From Kalaharituber pfeilii (lineage: Eukaryota > Ascomycota > Pezizomycetes > Pezizales > Pezizaceae), in the NCBI GenBank assembly GCA_015179045.1, contig WHUZ01000007.1:372001-436000 (forward strand): DNA of 64,000 nucleotides. Reading direction: 5' to 3'. The position numbers and the translations under genes were made by a program. The notes below the pieces were generated by a model that was given only the letters and a program-made list of their open reading frames with translations, did no database searches and was not told the DNA's origin. Position 1 is the first letter of the stretch. Every line of letters starts with the position of its first letter. This document shows positions 1-11,555 of this stretch, piece by piece.

Positions 1-208
1 CCCATAAGGCGTGTATGCGGAGGTAAAGCCTTAGACCCACCCACCTAGGGAAGTTCGCGTGGTCTATCGATATCCCCAGTCTTGAGTGTGTCCCGGCATA
101 GATGGGGTCAAAAACCTTCGAAGATCCGGAGTGTAAAGCCGGATCAGCGTACTTGATAGTCTCATTGTGTAAAGCCTTGGAACAGGGAACAGTCAAAAGT
201 GGTAGTAC

Positions 209-301
209 TTTTTTTTTTTTTTTTTTTTTTTTTTAATACCTTTTTTTTTTTTTTTTTTAAATATCACTACTCGCTTGCCGCCCTAGGGGCTATGGCGAGG
301 T
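209..301 (-). mobile_element. Short retroposon, tail family 2, with 12-bp TSD
   Basis: The minus strand carries the family-2 core CTCGCCATAGCCCCTAGGG followed by GCGGCAAGCGAG and a long interrupted poly(A) (poly-T in the window, 209-258). The 12-bp direct repeat AAGTGGTAGTAC lies at 197-208 and again at 302-313. The core can fold as CTCGC/GCGAG closing a GCCC/GGGC hairpin. There is no room for an ORF. It is a retroposed copy made in trans, probably by a LINE (inference). Confidence 0.85.
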
Positions 302-412
302 AAGTGGTAGTACGCAAGACCTGCGATAGACACATAGACACTTAATCGTATACAATTTCTAGATTACATACACTTTACGTTAGTCTAGTTCCATAACCTT
401 CGCAGAAGATGT

Positions 413-1052
413 GTTCTCGGGGGTAGGGGTAAGTCTTCAGAAGCGCGAAAAGTTGCATACAACGTGACAGCGATAGTTGCTAGGATATATAGAGCTCATC
501 TGTTGGTTACGTAACACTTGTTACCCTACAGGCATTCCTACACGCTTCGCATCGCTACACACTTTAACCTTTGTTTTCAACCAACTCGCGCAACTCCATT
601 TCCCAGCCACAGCCTCGAATCACCCGCTGAAGCTCATACAATAGTGAAGTGAGAATTCGAGCTCAGCACGCAAAGATTTCGGTCATGAAATTCACAATTG
701 AGAAACTTCTTGAGTTGAGCATGTCTGAACTATTACTTCACGTGATGAATGCATCAATGAAGTGAAAAGGTTCAGGAGTGGGATAAAATGATAAAAGAAG
801 ACTCCTGTCATTAGTTAGAAGTATGACAGATTGGCTTTGCTGTTATGGTAGTCAGATAGAATTATGCAATACTTTATTGATTTGTATGCAGTTAAAAAAT
901 ACATGCGTTGTATTTTTGTGTGTAAAACCCATACAAAAGTTCTGAAGACTTTTCAATAAAAAGTCATACCTACTTCACCTTGGCCCCCTGTCGAGTGGCG
1001 TACATTAATGCATGCATAGGTGCTTCTGAGTATTTTCCCCTACTCCCGAGTA
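413..1052. mobile_element. TIR element C, copy 1 (about 640 bp)
   Basis: The ends are inverted relative to each other: CTCGGGGGTAGGGG on the left and CCCCTACTCCCGAG on the right, with TA beside the right end. A second, oppositely oriented copy lies at about 60386-61017, near the other end of the window. No transposase frame is visible, so this is a non-autonomous MITE-like element. The boundaries are good to a few bases on the left. Confidence 0.7.
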
Positions 1053-2098
1053 CATAATTCTTTTGCAAGGCATATATCCGGAAAGACTGAGTAGCCAACC
1101 CGACTAACAAACTAGAATTTCAGTTAATTATTCATAGGTGGTTAAGCCTTGCTTAATGTCTGAACTAATGGTCCTCGGCTACTTCGATTCGAACAAACAT
1201 GATCATTGCTATGCAGAATACATGAGAGAATGACGGAAAAGATAAGGAAACAAATGAGGAAGTGTCTATCCATGCTTTGTAGGTTGCGGAAATCGGCTCA
1301 GGGGTTTGTAGCCCCTAATGCCCATGCTTAGTCCATCGTGCTCTTGCTGACTAAGTAGGGGCAAACCGAAGGGCCCCCCCAGTCTCTCCCTCGCGGAGGT
1401 CCGAGTCGCTGAGGTAACGGGGTCGGTGGGTGGGTGATTTCGCAACTCACGCGGCTTGGAGAGGGAGTACCAGTGTCTCCTCTATTTACTGAGCCTCCCT
1501 GACCTGCCTGCCTATGACTACCAGAAAGGAATCACCCGAATGGGAAACCAACTAGAGAGGGATCACCCAAACAGGAAATCAACTAGAGAGGGGCTCTCAC
1601 GTGGCTTGGTGGCGCCCACTAGTGGCTTGCCCTCTCTTCTGTGGCGAGCCCATCTTGTGGTCTCGGTGACTGCTCCCATTAGCTTGCGGCTGAACCGCTA
1701 AATGTTATGGACAGGGCAAGGATGGTCGATCAACTTAACCTTAACCTCACGTAATATCGACCTCACGTAATATCGACCAGGAGAAACTACTGCTCTGAGG
1801 CATGGTCATTCCACTTGAATACAAATTGACTCTCAAGCTTTCAAGACAAGTTTAATGAAACCTCTCAGAAACTAGGCTTGACCTGCTAGTACGTGGGCCT
1901 GTGAGCAACTCGAAGGAATATAGCTAGCGTCCGTATAGAATGCATTTGCACTATATAACCCGCTGAGAACGAGGGTACGGCAGATCTTCACGTCGCTTAT
2001 CCTCTCCCCTCCCTCATGTGTGCATGTGGCACAAGTTAACCGGGCAATTAACCCAAGAATGCAACTCGACGAGGCTATGCCTACGGCAGCCGGGAGTG
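1053..2098. other. No recognised gene
   Basis: Only short unsupported open frames occur here. A 27-bp sequence near 1531-1600 is imperfectly repeated (GGAAACCAACTAGAGAGGGA-like), and there is a CCCCCCC run near 1376. I see no promoter, RNA gene or conserved domain. Confidence 0.5.
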
Positions 2099-2345
2099 CC
2101 AAAAGTCGAAAGTCGAAAATCGGAAAGTCGAAAGTCCGTTGCAACGCCGCACGCCAACAACATACTGGGTACCGTACACCCGCCAGAGATAAATGCCCTG
2201 ATTAATATTTCATTAAAATAAATAAATAAAATTGAAATTGAATTTCAAAAAAAAGAAAAAACTGAAGTTAACAGATGACAAAATATATTTCAGTCTATAG
2301 TATGAACATCTTGTAAGATCAACCACCTATCCTTCCATTCATTCT
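2099..2345. repeat. Left arm of a 250-bp inverted repeat
   Basis: This arm begins with a short-period AAGTCGAAAGTCGAAAATCG stretch and runs through an AT-rich AAATAAATAAA block to the CCACCTATCC motif. Its reverse complement recurs, diverged, at about 5812-6086. The pair encloses about 3.5 kb holding a minisatellite and the nested LINEs, so they may be the ends of one large element. Confidence 0.6.
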
Positions 2346-2844
2346 CATCCAATACCCATCAGCAAAAATAATATTTCCGCTGGGCAAGAACCCTGTGTCT
2401 ACAGCACCCGGTGTATTTATAAACCTCTATTGCATGCTCAACATAGAATGCAACCATGTATGGCCCCCTATTGCGCCCAGTGGAACCAAAATTACTTCTC
2501 CCGCCCAGGGCGTAATTGATAATACTTCTCAAAACCTAGGCATGCCTACTCTTCTCGTCGGCATAGGGACCTATATACAGGTAATGCCATTCACCCTGCA
2601 GATGCCATGCCACATTGAACAACTGATTATTTATTTCTAGCTATTGTGATCTATATACAGATGGTATTTCATTATTTCACCATGCCATGCCATCACCTAT
2701 TGCCCTACGGCTTTAGCTTTTTCATGTAAATATCGCCCATGTTGCCACAGCTCGTTGTAATGCATCTCAAGCCATCGAGAAGAGCTGCCATGGCTGTCAT
2801 ATTCCGCCTTATCTCTTGCTAGCAGAGAGCCCTGCTATACCTGT

Positions 2845-3066
2845 CACTAGAGCTCATTCTGCAGTATAGCGCGTCGCCGAGAGGGGCCTGCCATACTTGT
2901 AATATTCAACTCATTGTGCCATATCTCACAGTATCGAGGTGTACCTGTCATACCTGTAAAGTTGAGCTCATATTGCCATATATCATGCCGTTGAGAGAGA
3001 CCTGTTACATGTATTAAGTTGAGCTTATGTTGCCATATCTCATGCTGTCGAGAGCGGTCTGCCATG
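2845..3066. repeat. Degenerate 60-bp minisatellite, about 3.5 units
   Basis: Units of about 60 bp are built around GTTGAGCT(T/C)AT.TTGCCATAT, followed by CATGCCGT(T/C)GAGAG and CCTG. Read on the minus strand the repeat stays open as a 20-residue periodic peptide (for example around HEIWQHKLNL), but that follows from the 60-bp period and I do not call a gene. Confidence 0.7.
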
Positions 3067-3235
3067 CCTACAAATTTGTATTACAATAGTCGCGTCAACA
3101 AATACATTCTCAGTGCATCGGCACCTTTTTCATGTTGCAGTTGAACTTGACGTCAGAATGAAAGGCAATTCCGGCAATGTCAACTAGCAACTTGCTGGAA
3201 GTATACTGATCAACAGCCCATCATGCCTATATTAT

Positions 3236-3295
3236 GGCCCTGCCATGGCGAACAGCTACAAGCGGGGTCACGTGAAATAAATAAAAAAAAAAAAA
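3236..3295 (+). mobile_element. Short retroposon, tail family 1, with 11-bp TSD
   Basis: The family-1 core (GCCCTGCCATGGCGAACAGC, then TACAAGCGGGGTCACGTGA) is followed by an A-rich tail. The direct repeat GCCTATATTAT flanks it at 3225-3235 and 3296-3306. The element begins exactly at the core, with no extra LINE sequence. Confidence 0.9.
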
Positions 3296-3901
3296 GCCTA
3301 TATTATTCTACTATGGTCTGCCAGCTGACCCAATGGTAGCTTGATGAGTAGCCCAGTGAGTGGCCCATATGCTGAACCTTCCTTTGCAACAGGGTGAGCT
3401 TCATCTCAATTGAGCAATGTCCTAAGAGGATATCTTAGGTAAGCTGTGATATTGAATAATGGACCACTCTGACGATATTAGGCATATTTGGCATATTAAG
3501 TATATTGAATGCGCATATAAAATACTGGTCATCCTCAGCATGTTGAGCACACATATGAGCATGTATGAGATATTCTGCATATTTATACAGTTGTCGGCAT
3601 CCAAACTTCACTTATTATATTCAATATACTAGTAAGAAGTACATGCTCAACATATTCAACAGAGTCAATATACCCAATATGCCCAAGCTTTCATGTATGC
3701 ACTCTATATACTCTATATGCCCAATATGCCTAAAATCCTATGTGCACGTTCAATATGCTTAATACGCCTTTTTTTATATATATATATTTCACGTAACCCC
3801 GCTTGCAGCTGTTCGCCATGGCAGGGTCCCTGGACCGAAGTCCTTATGGCCCGGAGACAGGCACCTGTGCAATTACCTACATAAACGTCCCCTATATACC
3901 G

Positions 3902-5361
3902 GGGGAGAGGCACAGGGGTAGAGGGGGTGAACGCAGTGTGCGGAGTGGAGGGGGCGGAGGTGATCCTGGACGCAGCACAGGCAAGGGCGATAGTTCGGGA
4001 AGTGGAGGTACCATCGGAGCTTGCAGAACTATGCACAGGAGATTTCAGGAGAGGGAATGAGGAGAAGGAGGAGGGGACGAGGAACTGGAAGGACTGGGGG
4101 GTGCAGTGGGCCCTGGAAGAGGGGGATGGATATGAAAGTGTTTTGGACCGCTGGCAGGGGCAGTGGTCAAGGTTCTCGGAGGAGGGCGAGGAGATCTCAT
4201 GGGGAGGAGAGTGTGAGAAGGTGAAAGTGGAGTGCGCAGAGAGGCTAGGTAGAAAGGGGGGAGGGAGAGAAGAGTGGGAGACCTCGGTTGAGGAAGCCGG
4301 AAGAGGGAGAGCGGTTCTCTTCTCGGATGGTAGTAAGGTCGAGGACAGCAAGGTGGGGGCGGGGGTGTGGGGGAGATCAGCGGTGGTGGCGGAGGTAGTA
4401 GGGAGAACGGCGACGGTTTTTGACGGGGAGGTGAGGGGGGTGAGAAGTGCGCTGGAGAGTGTACCGGAGGAGGTACCGGTCCTGGTTTGCTTAGATTCTG
4501 AAGCTGCTGTCATGGCGATTCAGAAGGCAGGCAGGGAGGGAAAGGGAAAGACGGAGGATGTGAGAAGGGTGGTGAATGCAGTGGCGAGGAGAAAGAAGAA
4601 GGGGTGGGATGCGAAACTGTTGTGGGTAAAAGCTCATATCGGAATCGCAGGCAACGAGAAGGCGGATGAGTGGGAAAGAAGGGGACGGGGATGCAGGGTA
4701 AGGAGGTGGCCACTGGAAGTGGAGTGCGCCAGAGGGTGAAAGCGTGGAGGAAGGAGAGGAGAGAAGTGGAGGGCTTTGGAAAGGGGAAGGTTATGGAGTG
4801 GAATAGGACAGCGGTGTCCAACTTCACTGCCATGCGCCTGGAGAGAGGAAGATGTGGAGTGTGGTTGAGGAGGATGGGAGCGGCGGAATCGGAGAAGTGC
4901 GGCTGCGGGGAGGCACAGACGGGGGCGCACCTAGCCTTCCAGTGCAGTCAGCAGAGGTTTCGCCCAGAAGGCTTCAGAGAATGGGGGGATGTGGAAAAGA
5001 ACTGGAAAAGGACGGCAGAGAATGGGGAGGAGTGGGATGAGTTGGAAAGGTTCTTTTCCGGGATCAAGTTTTAGGAGCGCGCCGTGCGATAATTTTCGGG
5101 CCGGTTTGCGAAGGTGTGGAGGGTTTTTAGTGCGCCGCGCGATTTACCGACCCGGGTCGGGGAAAAATTAATTTGCCGTCGGGGAAGTTTGCTTGCCGGG
5201 ATGCGAAAGTGTGGAGAAGAGGGAGGGGGGAGAGGGGGAGATATAGTGGAGCCTCAGGTTCTAGAAGTAGATAGAAATTTCTTTGTTTGTTAAGCCTGTC
5301 TCCGGGCTTCGAGGGCTTGCCCAGGGACCCTGCCATGGCCACGTGCTACAAGCGGGGTTAT

Positions 5362-5401
<40 letters not shown>
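3902..5401 (+). mobile_element. 5'-truncated LINE (RNase H end) with 14-bp TSD
   Basis: This is a 1.5-kb 3' fragment of a non-LTR retrotransposon. It ends in a family-1 tail (5328-5367) and about 32 A. The repeat TCCCCTATATACCG lies at 3888-3901 and 5402-5415. It carries the RNase H and zinc-knuckle coding part annotated separately. Reverse transcriptase and endonuclease are missing, as expected for 5' truncation during target-primed reverse transcription. Confidence 0.92.
3927..5074 (+). pseudogene. LINE ORF2 C-terminus: RNase H plus CCHC knuckle, frameshifted
   Basis: The first frame (3927-4739) shows RNase H signatures in order: FSDGS near residue 133, DGEVRGV, LVCLDSEAAV, then WVKAHIGIAGNEKAD near residue 225. 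These supply the acidic and histidine residues of the catalytic site. Just after NEKADEW the sense passes to the frame ending at 5074, which contains a Cys-rich CGCGE...GAHLAFQC motif typical of LINE ORF2 C-termini, then ends. A frameshift near 4665-4690 therefore breaks the copy. In the family RNase H removes template RNA during integration. The order RNase H then CCHC resembles Tad1/I-like fungal LINEs (family knowledge). The copy is truncated and presumably dead. Confidence 0.88.
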
Positions 5402-5405
<4 letters not shown>

Positions 5406-5811
5406 CTATATACCGCTGAATACGCCTGATATACCTATAGCGAACACTCCAGTAGCAGCAGCAGAGAGACAGACAGAGCAAGTAGAAAGAACAGAAATGG
5501 AATGGATCTATGGGTTAACAATGCTAAAGATGAAGAGAAGAACTATTTATAAGAGTGGACTCTGGGCCTTTACATACTTGCAAGTGGATAGACTTTGCAC
5601 AGTATTTATAGTAAGAGCTTAATAAATCAGCCAGAGAGTGCTAATGAGCCAGACCATGCAGAATTAATCAACTGGACTTGTATAGCTCATCGGGCCTTTC
5701 CCATTCAGTTGTGTTGTAGCCTCCCAATGGCCTATTTGCAAAACAATATTCATTAATGAGCTATGATGACTGTTAGCAAGTTTTTAATTATTTTTTTTCT
5801 GAGAATGAGTA

Positions 5812-6086
5812 GGAGGATAGGTGGTTAACGTTGCAAGATGTTCAAGCTATGGACTGAAATATATATATATTTATTTATTATCAGTTAACTTCCTTTTATG
5901 ATTTTCATTTTCATCTTATTTTTATTTTTATTTTTATTTTTATTTATTTATTTAATTTTATGAAATATTAATCGTACAAGGCCTTTATCTCTGGCGGGGG
6001 TATGTTGTATGTGAGATACGTAATTTTTGTGGTGCAGGTGTTGCAACGGACTTTCGACTTTTCGATTTTCGACTTTCGACTTTTGG
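5812..6086. repeat. Right arm of the 250-bp inverted repeat
   Basis: This is the reverse complement of about 2099-2345: GGATAGGTGGTTA, an AT-rich (TTTTTA)n block at about 5918-5955, then GGCGGGGGTATG and the GACTTTCGACTTTTCGATTT stretch. Divergence is moderate and indels lie in the AT tract. Confidence 0.6.
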
Positions 6087-7129
6087 TACTTTGTCGCCGT
6101 ACAAGGAGAGGAGGGTCATGTACTTGCATGTGGCGGAAGCCGTCGTCTAAATTTTGTACTTTACAACTTGATATTGTTGATTGCTAGATTCGCACTAGGA
6201 GTGTAATTATACAAAGAACTGAATACAATGCAGGGCATGGGATTTGTAGCGAGCACTCCGTACCCTACAGTGTTATGCTCGGTAGTTCTTTGTGTATGAT
6301 TACGATGAGATGATCAGATGTTCTGTCCGATACGGCAGTGTTAGCGATTCACAAAACGTTCGCCGATATATCGCAATTTGGCCCACGGCCGAGTAGTTCA
6401 GCAATGCCTTGACAGAACAATACAACAATGTGACGAATTGTAGGCCGTCTTCCTCAACGATGCAGCAACACTGATGGATAGTTCGAATGATTGGTGAATC
6501 GCTCGCATTGGACGATAGAACGAAACAATCTTGTTGAATGTTGTCAACGCCTTAGAGCTGAGAATCTGCAAAGGCCGGTGGTGGGCGTGTGTCACATGTC
6601 GCTTAATCCAGTAGTTACTATATGTGGTAGTACCTCTCCGTTACTTAGCTGCGTTGGTCATTGCATGAGACTTCCGCCCTAGATGGTTCGCCTGCTCCAT
6701 GACGAATCCACCTTCCAGCCTGTGACTCGCCACGCAGTCGGCCTACATTCATGCAAAATTTCCAGATTCTGCCTCTTCAGCTTGGTTACTAAAGACGCAG
6801 TCCGTTATCAGTTTACCATGAGGCTCTACCTGCAAGTATCACAATCTGTAGCACCTGGAGGATGGAGCTATATATCACAGGCCCTGCAGCAGAATTCTGA
6901 TGTTGAGGTTCTCGGGATGACCGCTACCGAGCTTCTTAGCTGGAGCTTTGCTTCGAATCTCAATCCAGGCATCACTTCGGCTGGTTAGAGTAATCGATTG
7001 CAATTGATCGCTTAGATTACAGTAGTGAATTCGGTACTGTAAACCTATCTTGGGTAGCCGCATTTAAATGATACGCAGGCGAGAGTGTTTGATCTCCTCC
7101 GCTTGCATTTGACGGCAATTCTTTCAACC
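6087..7129. other. No recognised gene
   Basis: Short open frames only. None shows a domain, paired splice signals or a repeat copy elsewhere in the window. Confidence 0.5.
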
Positions 7130-7187
7130 GCCCTGCCATGGCAAACAGCCACAAGCGGGGTGTGTGAGATCACCAAAGAAAAAAAAA
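7130..7187 (+). mobile_element. Short retroposon, tail family 1
   Basis: The core GCCCTGCCATGGCAAACAGCC is followed by ACAAGCGGGG, a diverged end and about nine A. Here the inner hairpin is fully Watson-Crick (TGGC/GCCA), where most copies have a G-T pair. No target-site duplication is obvious. Confidence 0.75.
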
Positions 7188-7703
7188 CAAGTACGTCAAT
7201 TATGAGGAAGTAAACAGAAACGTATGTAGCGCTTGTGCAGTAAAGATTCGGCATTCCTTAAACTGCGTTTCTTGTTCAGTGTCACATTAATTAAGAATGC
7301 CATTCCCTGCAAATCTGAAGAAGCTGGTGACACCTACTCATAAGGTCAACATACACGAATGACCACCTCAATTGTAGTCACTTCAAGCTATTTAATGATC
7401 AATTAGACTAACGGCATACAATTATCAAACTTTACTAGACGCTGACATATGCTAATCCTTAATTAGGTGAAGACCGTCTCGCAGAGAATGGAACAGCCCC
7501 TGGTTTGCTGGAGCACTGCAACCTAAAGTTGCAGCATATGCGTATGCTAAGCGGCCTTGACAAGCCACTTCAACTACATATTCTCCTAGATGCGAGCGCT
7601 TTCATGGTTATATCAGAGGTACCTGGATTTCAGGCTTAAGTGAATTCAAAAAGCATGCGGGCGTCAGTGCACTATTACATAATTAATAATATACGTCGTC
7701 GTT

Positions 7704-7740
7704 GCCCTGCCATAGCGAATAGCAATAAGCGGTGTAATGA
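7704..7740 (+). mobile_element. Degenerate family-1 tail without poly(A)
   Basis: The core GCCCTGCCATAGCGAATAGC followed by AATAAGCGG is recognisable, but the A-tail and flanking repeats are lost. It is probably an old copy. Confidence 0.5.
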
Positions 7741-8456
7741 AGGCTCAACAGCATCCACTGTCTTGCAACAGGATACCGGTATCCAGAGCTGGCGGAACCA
7801 GGTCTCAAGGGCGGCCTCAAAGGTCAAATGCCAAGGAAAGGATCATAAAAGAAGAGCAGTCAATTGTCTTGTCTGTGCGTGTCTGGTCTGTCTGTCTATC
7901 CGTACAGGCCTGTCTCTGCTGTCTGGTGTCCCCGTACAGTCCTATCTACATCAATTTATAGACCACCTTCGCCTTCTAACCAAACCTATACATCCACATC
8001 TCGCTTCTTGAAAACTCGCTTCCTCAATATATATGTGCATCATCATATGAACTTACCGACAATTAGTGTTTCGAGTCGCGTTTGGCCTTATTCTTTCCAT
8101 TGGTACCATGGTTACCACCACAGCGGTGTTACTTGATATTAAGGGGGAAAAAAAAAATACGGCGTCGTTAGGGGGCGAAGGAATCACGGCCCAATAAGTT
8201 TCAGAGTCGGTGGAACACACTCCAGCACGAAATTCCGTGAGATCTGTAGTGACGTTGGTCAACCTCACTAAACGTTTTTCAGTCACTAAACCTCGTCCGG
8301 ATCCTTCCATAAAGTTTCACCAACACACTTGCGTAAATTTTAGCGGCCCGGGCTTGTTGTTATGTTCGAATTAACTCTTCAACTTCTATGCACCTTTTGG
8401 GTATACAGTGCACTCAGTTTCCCACCGAGCCCTTTGTCCTGCACTAAGATTACCTA
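7741..8456. other. No recognised gene
   Basis: Open frames here are short and lack recognisable domains. TCTG-rich sequence at about 7870-7925 makes low-complexity peptides. Confidence 0.45.
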
Positions 8457-8494
8457 CCCTGCCATGGCGAACAGCTGCAAGCGGGATGAAGTAA

Positions 8495-8526
<32 letters not shown>
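8457..8526 (+). mobile_element. Short retroposon, tail family 1
   Basis: The core CCCTGCCATGGCGAACAGC is followed by TGCAAGCGGG, a diverged GATGAAGTAATATATATT and about 24 A. Flanking duplication is not clear. Confidence 0.75.
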
Positions 8527-8680
8527 CAAACCTCAAGCTCCAACCCGATCTTAATGGCACAATACCTACACGTTGGACCTAACCAGCGCCAGAAACTCTT
8601 AATCCGTGAGCTTTTGGATCCTCAATATGAATACTCAACTTCTTTCACTAGACAACACTGTTCGGGATACCAAAGCGGTA

Positions 8681-9988
8681 CAGTCAAACCTGTCATATTG
8701 GATAACGTCTGAACCGGAGGGTTGTATCCAATAAGACAGGTTATCTGCTTAGACAGGTTTGAGTGAAAAGGTTAATTTTGTACTATATACATGCCGGCAG
8801 AGGTATAGCAGGTAAGTACATGAATAATAAACTATACAGTTGCAAAATAAGAGGTAATAGATGCCTGTTTCAAAAGGCACCTGAAGCTTTGGATGCTGTT
8901 GAGGATAACAGAATGGTACCATTCAGCCTCAGTAGGATCTTTGTTCGCACTACATTGCCATAGTGTCTGCCATGCTATGCACTGGCAGCAGTCTAGGTAC
9001 GAGGTCTGTACTTGCCAGTAACATCATATACAAGTCACTAGTAGAACAATCCCACAAAAGTGGTCTACCGGTAACAGCTGGTTAAAGTTCATGATACTTG
9101 CTAGTATTCGCGCGATCCAAATTGGCAGATCCAATTACTACAGTCTAACCCTATACCGGACGAGTGAAAATCTGGCACTTTTCATCCGGTATGTCAAGGT
9201 TCCGGTATAGAATAAAATGCTTGGCGGCTGTAAAAGGGGGATTTGTATAAAAATTACTAGAGCAGGAAATAAACAAGTGTAGCAAACATTAACTCACTCC
9301 AAGTCTATTCAAAATCCATTGCTCTCACCATCTAGAGAAGCATCAAGCCTTAAAATCTCTTGGGGAGCATCAAATACACAAGCATCGACTATAGCCAAAA
9401 CATACAACTCTGACTGTTTCTCTAAAAGCCTATCAATTTACATAAAAAAAAGCTTCAAACTCTACAAGTATGGTTCCAGTTTTTCCAGCAGCAGCAGCGA
9501 CAGCAATGGTAGCAGCAATGGCGACAGCGATGACAGCAGCAGGGGTGGTAGCAGTGGTGGCAGTATCATAGCGGTGACAGAGTGGTAAACAACCAGACTA
9601 AGTAGTAAAGTGGGGTAGTCTAAGATGTATTAGTATTAGTGTGTCCGGTAAAATATTATTTGTATGGAGAGGGGGGTACTTGTCCGGAGGTTTCTGTCCG
9701 GTCCGATATTGTTGGGGCGTTGAAGGGCAATTTGTATGGGAAAAGGTTGTCCGAATCAGAGGCCATCCGGTATAGCAAGGTTTCCGGTATAGCAAGGTCC
9801 GGCGTAACAAGGTTAGGCTATATGTAAATTCGGGAAGTGGGCCAGCAAATATGCTATCCATCCAATAATGAAAATATCCTATAATCTACACCGGCCCAAG
9901 CCCGGGCCGGCGATGCTAATCCAATATGGCAGGTTATCCAATATGACAGCATCCAATATGACAGCATCCAATATGACAGGTTTGACTG
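8681..9988. mobile_element. TIR element A, copy 1, carrying nested element B
   Basis: The terminal inverted repeat CAGTCAAACCTGTCATATTGG opens at 8681 and its complement closes at 9988, with TA on both sides (8679-8680, 9989-9990). TA duplication and TIR fit the Tc1/mariner-pogo superfamily, but no transposase is left. Element B sits at 9141-9820. The second copy of A lacks B, giving an empty-site comparison. Extra partial TIR repeats (GACAGCATCCAATAT) are tandemly repeated near 9940-9975. Confidence 0.85.
9141..9820. mobile_element. TIR element B, copy 1, nested in A
   Basis: It starts CAGTCTAACCCTATACCGG at 9141 after TA and ends GTAACAAGGTTAGGCTA before TATG, a diverged complement. Inside is a frame reading MLSPSREASSLKIS..., then an AGC-type microsatellite encoding poly-Ser. 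Copy 2 at 57529-58259 shares the same head (MLSPSRKVSSLKSS) but its triplet tract reads as poly-Ala. I do not recognise the peptide. Non-autonomous (inference). Confidence 0.8.
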
Positions 9989-10588
9989 TACGCATAACAA
10001 CGATAATTTCAGAATCTGGCTGCAGTCGCCGCTTCAGTTAACGGACTGGCCTCAGGCACGTGCACAGTTACACTCTAAATTTGCATCGTTGCTGCACATA
10101 TTACCGGTGGATGGGACAGTAGCAAGATTCTTGTTGGTTCATAAGTACTGCGTAATGTGTATGTCAAGTAAAAAATGAATCTCAGAATATCAGAAGAGGA
10201 TCGGGTTTCAATCTCAACTTCAATATCAGTGTACGTGTTCATTTCCTCAATACACCTCCCACGTCATGAACCCTTCTCAAGCTTAAAAAAAAAAAGGTCG
10301 ATTCATCATTAAAAACTTGGTCAATCATGACGTGACCAAATTAATCATAAATAGCGTACAACAGAAACCCGAAAGGACGCAACAAAGAATAGAATGTAAA
10401 AATATAAAAAGACAATATGTTGATCAGTACAGAAAATTCGCATCATCCCTCCTAGCCAGTATCCGGTAAACTCCAATTAATATCTTCAGTTATACTTCAC
10501 AGAGTACATCCCAATTACAACCTGAATTACCTTCACCCCATGTTCCTTTCCCCACGCATATTACCTCTTAGATAATCCCAAATACCCC
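9989..10588. other. No recognised gene
   Basis: This stretch between element A and the PLAC8-like gene holds only short frames. Its last part is presumably the 3' flank of that minus-strand gene. Confidence 0.45.
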
Positions 10589-11555
10589 CTACTGCATCTT
10601 TTGTTGACTCGGATACATCATTTGCGGCCCACTTTGATAATTTCCAGTCTTCATTAAAGTCTCCAGCTCCTCTTCACGATAGAGTAACTCCTTCTCTTCC
10701 TGGCACAGCGTACATGGGCCACAACACATGTGTCGCCAGTAGTCGCCACAGCAGGAGCCGTTCAAGCGGTATCGGTGGCGAAGTTCGTCACGTTGACGGG
10801 CATGCACGGCCCAGCCGAGGCAAAATGAAGCCCAACACTATTTGAGAGGTATGTCAGTTGTGAACTTCAATTGTGACTAAGGATTGCAGCAAGCTCAAGG
10901 ACAGAGAAAGCGAGTAAAGAAGCAACGACCAACCTGACCATTACAGGATGAGAAGCCATTTATGTCGCGAGGATTCCTCGCACGAAGACGGTGGTGTATA
11001 CGGGAGTAAAGGACACATGTGCACCATGTTCCGCAGCAACCTTAACGCACAACTATGTCAGCAGTCTCCATGGATATCAAAAACTGCAACCCTTATAGTA
11101 TTCTATTGCGAGCAATCCAGGTATACCCCTAAATTATTCCTTCCCAACAAAGAAGTTACAAGGACACTCACAGGTGTTCATATTTTTGCACGAAAAAAAA
11201 TCCGAACAACATCCACACATTCCGTGATGAAAGTCATCTTGCGAGGACAATCTTGGAACCATTGCCATTGTTGCTCCCGCATAGATATTCCCTACTTGTG
11301 CCGCTGTGACGGTAGGCGGCTGCAATGCTTTTGGGGGGGGTCAGGCTGAATGTGCATTGTTGGTGCAGGAGTAATGGCATGCTGATGCGCAGGTGGTTGA
11401 TATGACAGCTGAGGTGGTGGGCTGTTAGGCGGAGGATCATTGTAGACTACACCAGTATATTGCACAGTCGGTTGCTGGTCATATGTGCCAACATATTGCT
11501 GGGCTTGCTGCTGGTGATCGAGCCTATACTGATCCTTGGGGTCCGCGTATGACAT
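10589..11555 (-). CDS. PLAC8-like Cys-rich protein, one apparent homopolymer frameshift
   Basis: Proposed exons are 11172-11555, 10934-11040 and 10589-10837, with introns of 131 and 96 bp. Read with one added C in the C8 run at 11333-11340, the frames join exactly and give 246 residues. The N-terminal half is Gln/Pro/Tyr-rich (MSYADPKDQYRLDHQQQAQQ), common in fungal PLAC8 proteins. The C-terminal half has the PLAC8 signature: GMCGCCSDFF, then CCGTWCTCVLYSRIHHRLR, then RYRLNGSCCGDYWRHMCCGP and CTLCQEEKEL. PLAC8/FCR-like proteins are membrane-associated and have been linked to metal tolerance and cell size (family knowledge). The second intron's donor GTTGGT is unusual, so that junction is tentative. 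The missing base could be a sequencing error or a real inactivation. Confidence 0.72.

Larger units (their letters stand above)
3769..5418 (-). mobile_element. 5'-truncated family-1 retroposon split by a LINE
   Basis: The minus-strand element occupies 3769-3901 and 5416-5418. It has a poly(A)-like tail at 3769-3788, the family-1 core at about 3790-3828, and roughly 75 bp of upstream LINE 3' sequence containing CCTGTCTCCGGGC, also seen in the plus-strand LINE. The repeat AATACGCC flanks it at 3761-3768 and 5419-5426. A second LINE later inserted into its 5' end. Confidence 0.75.
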
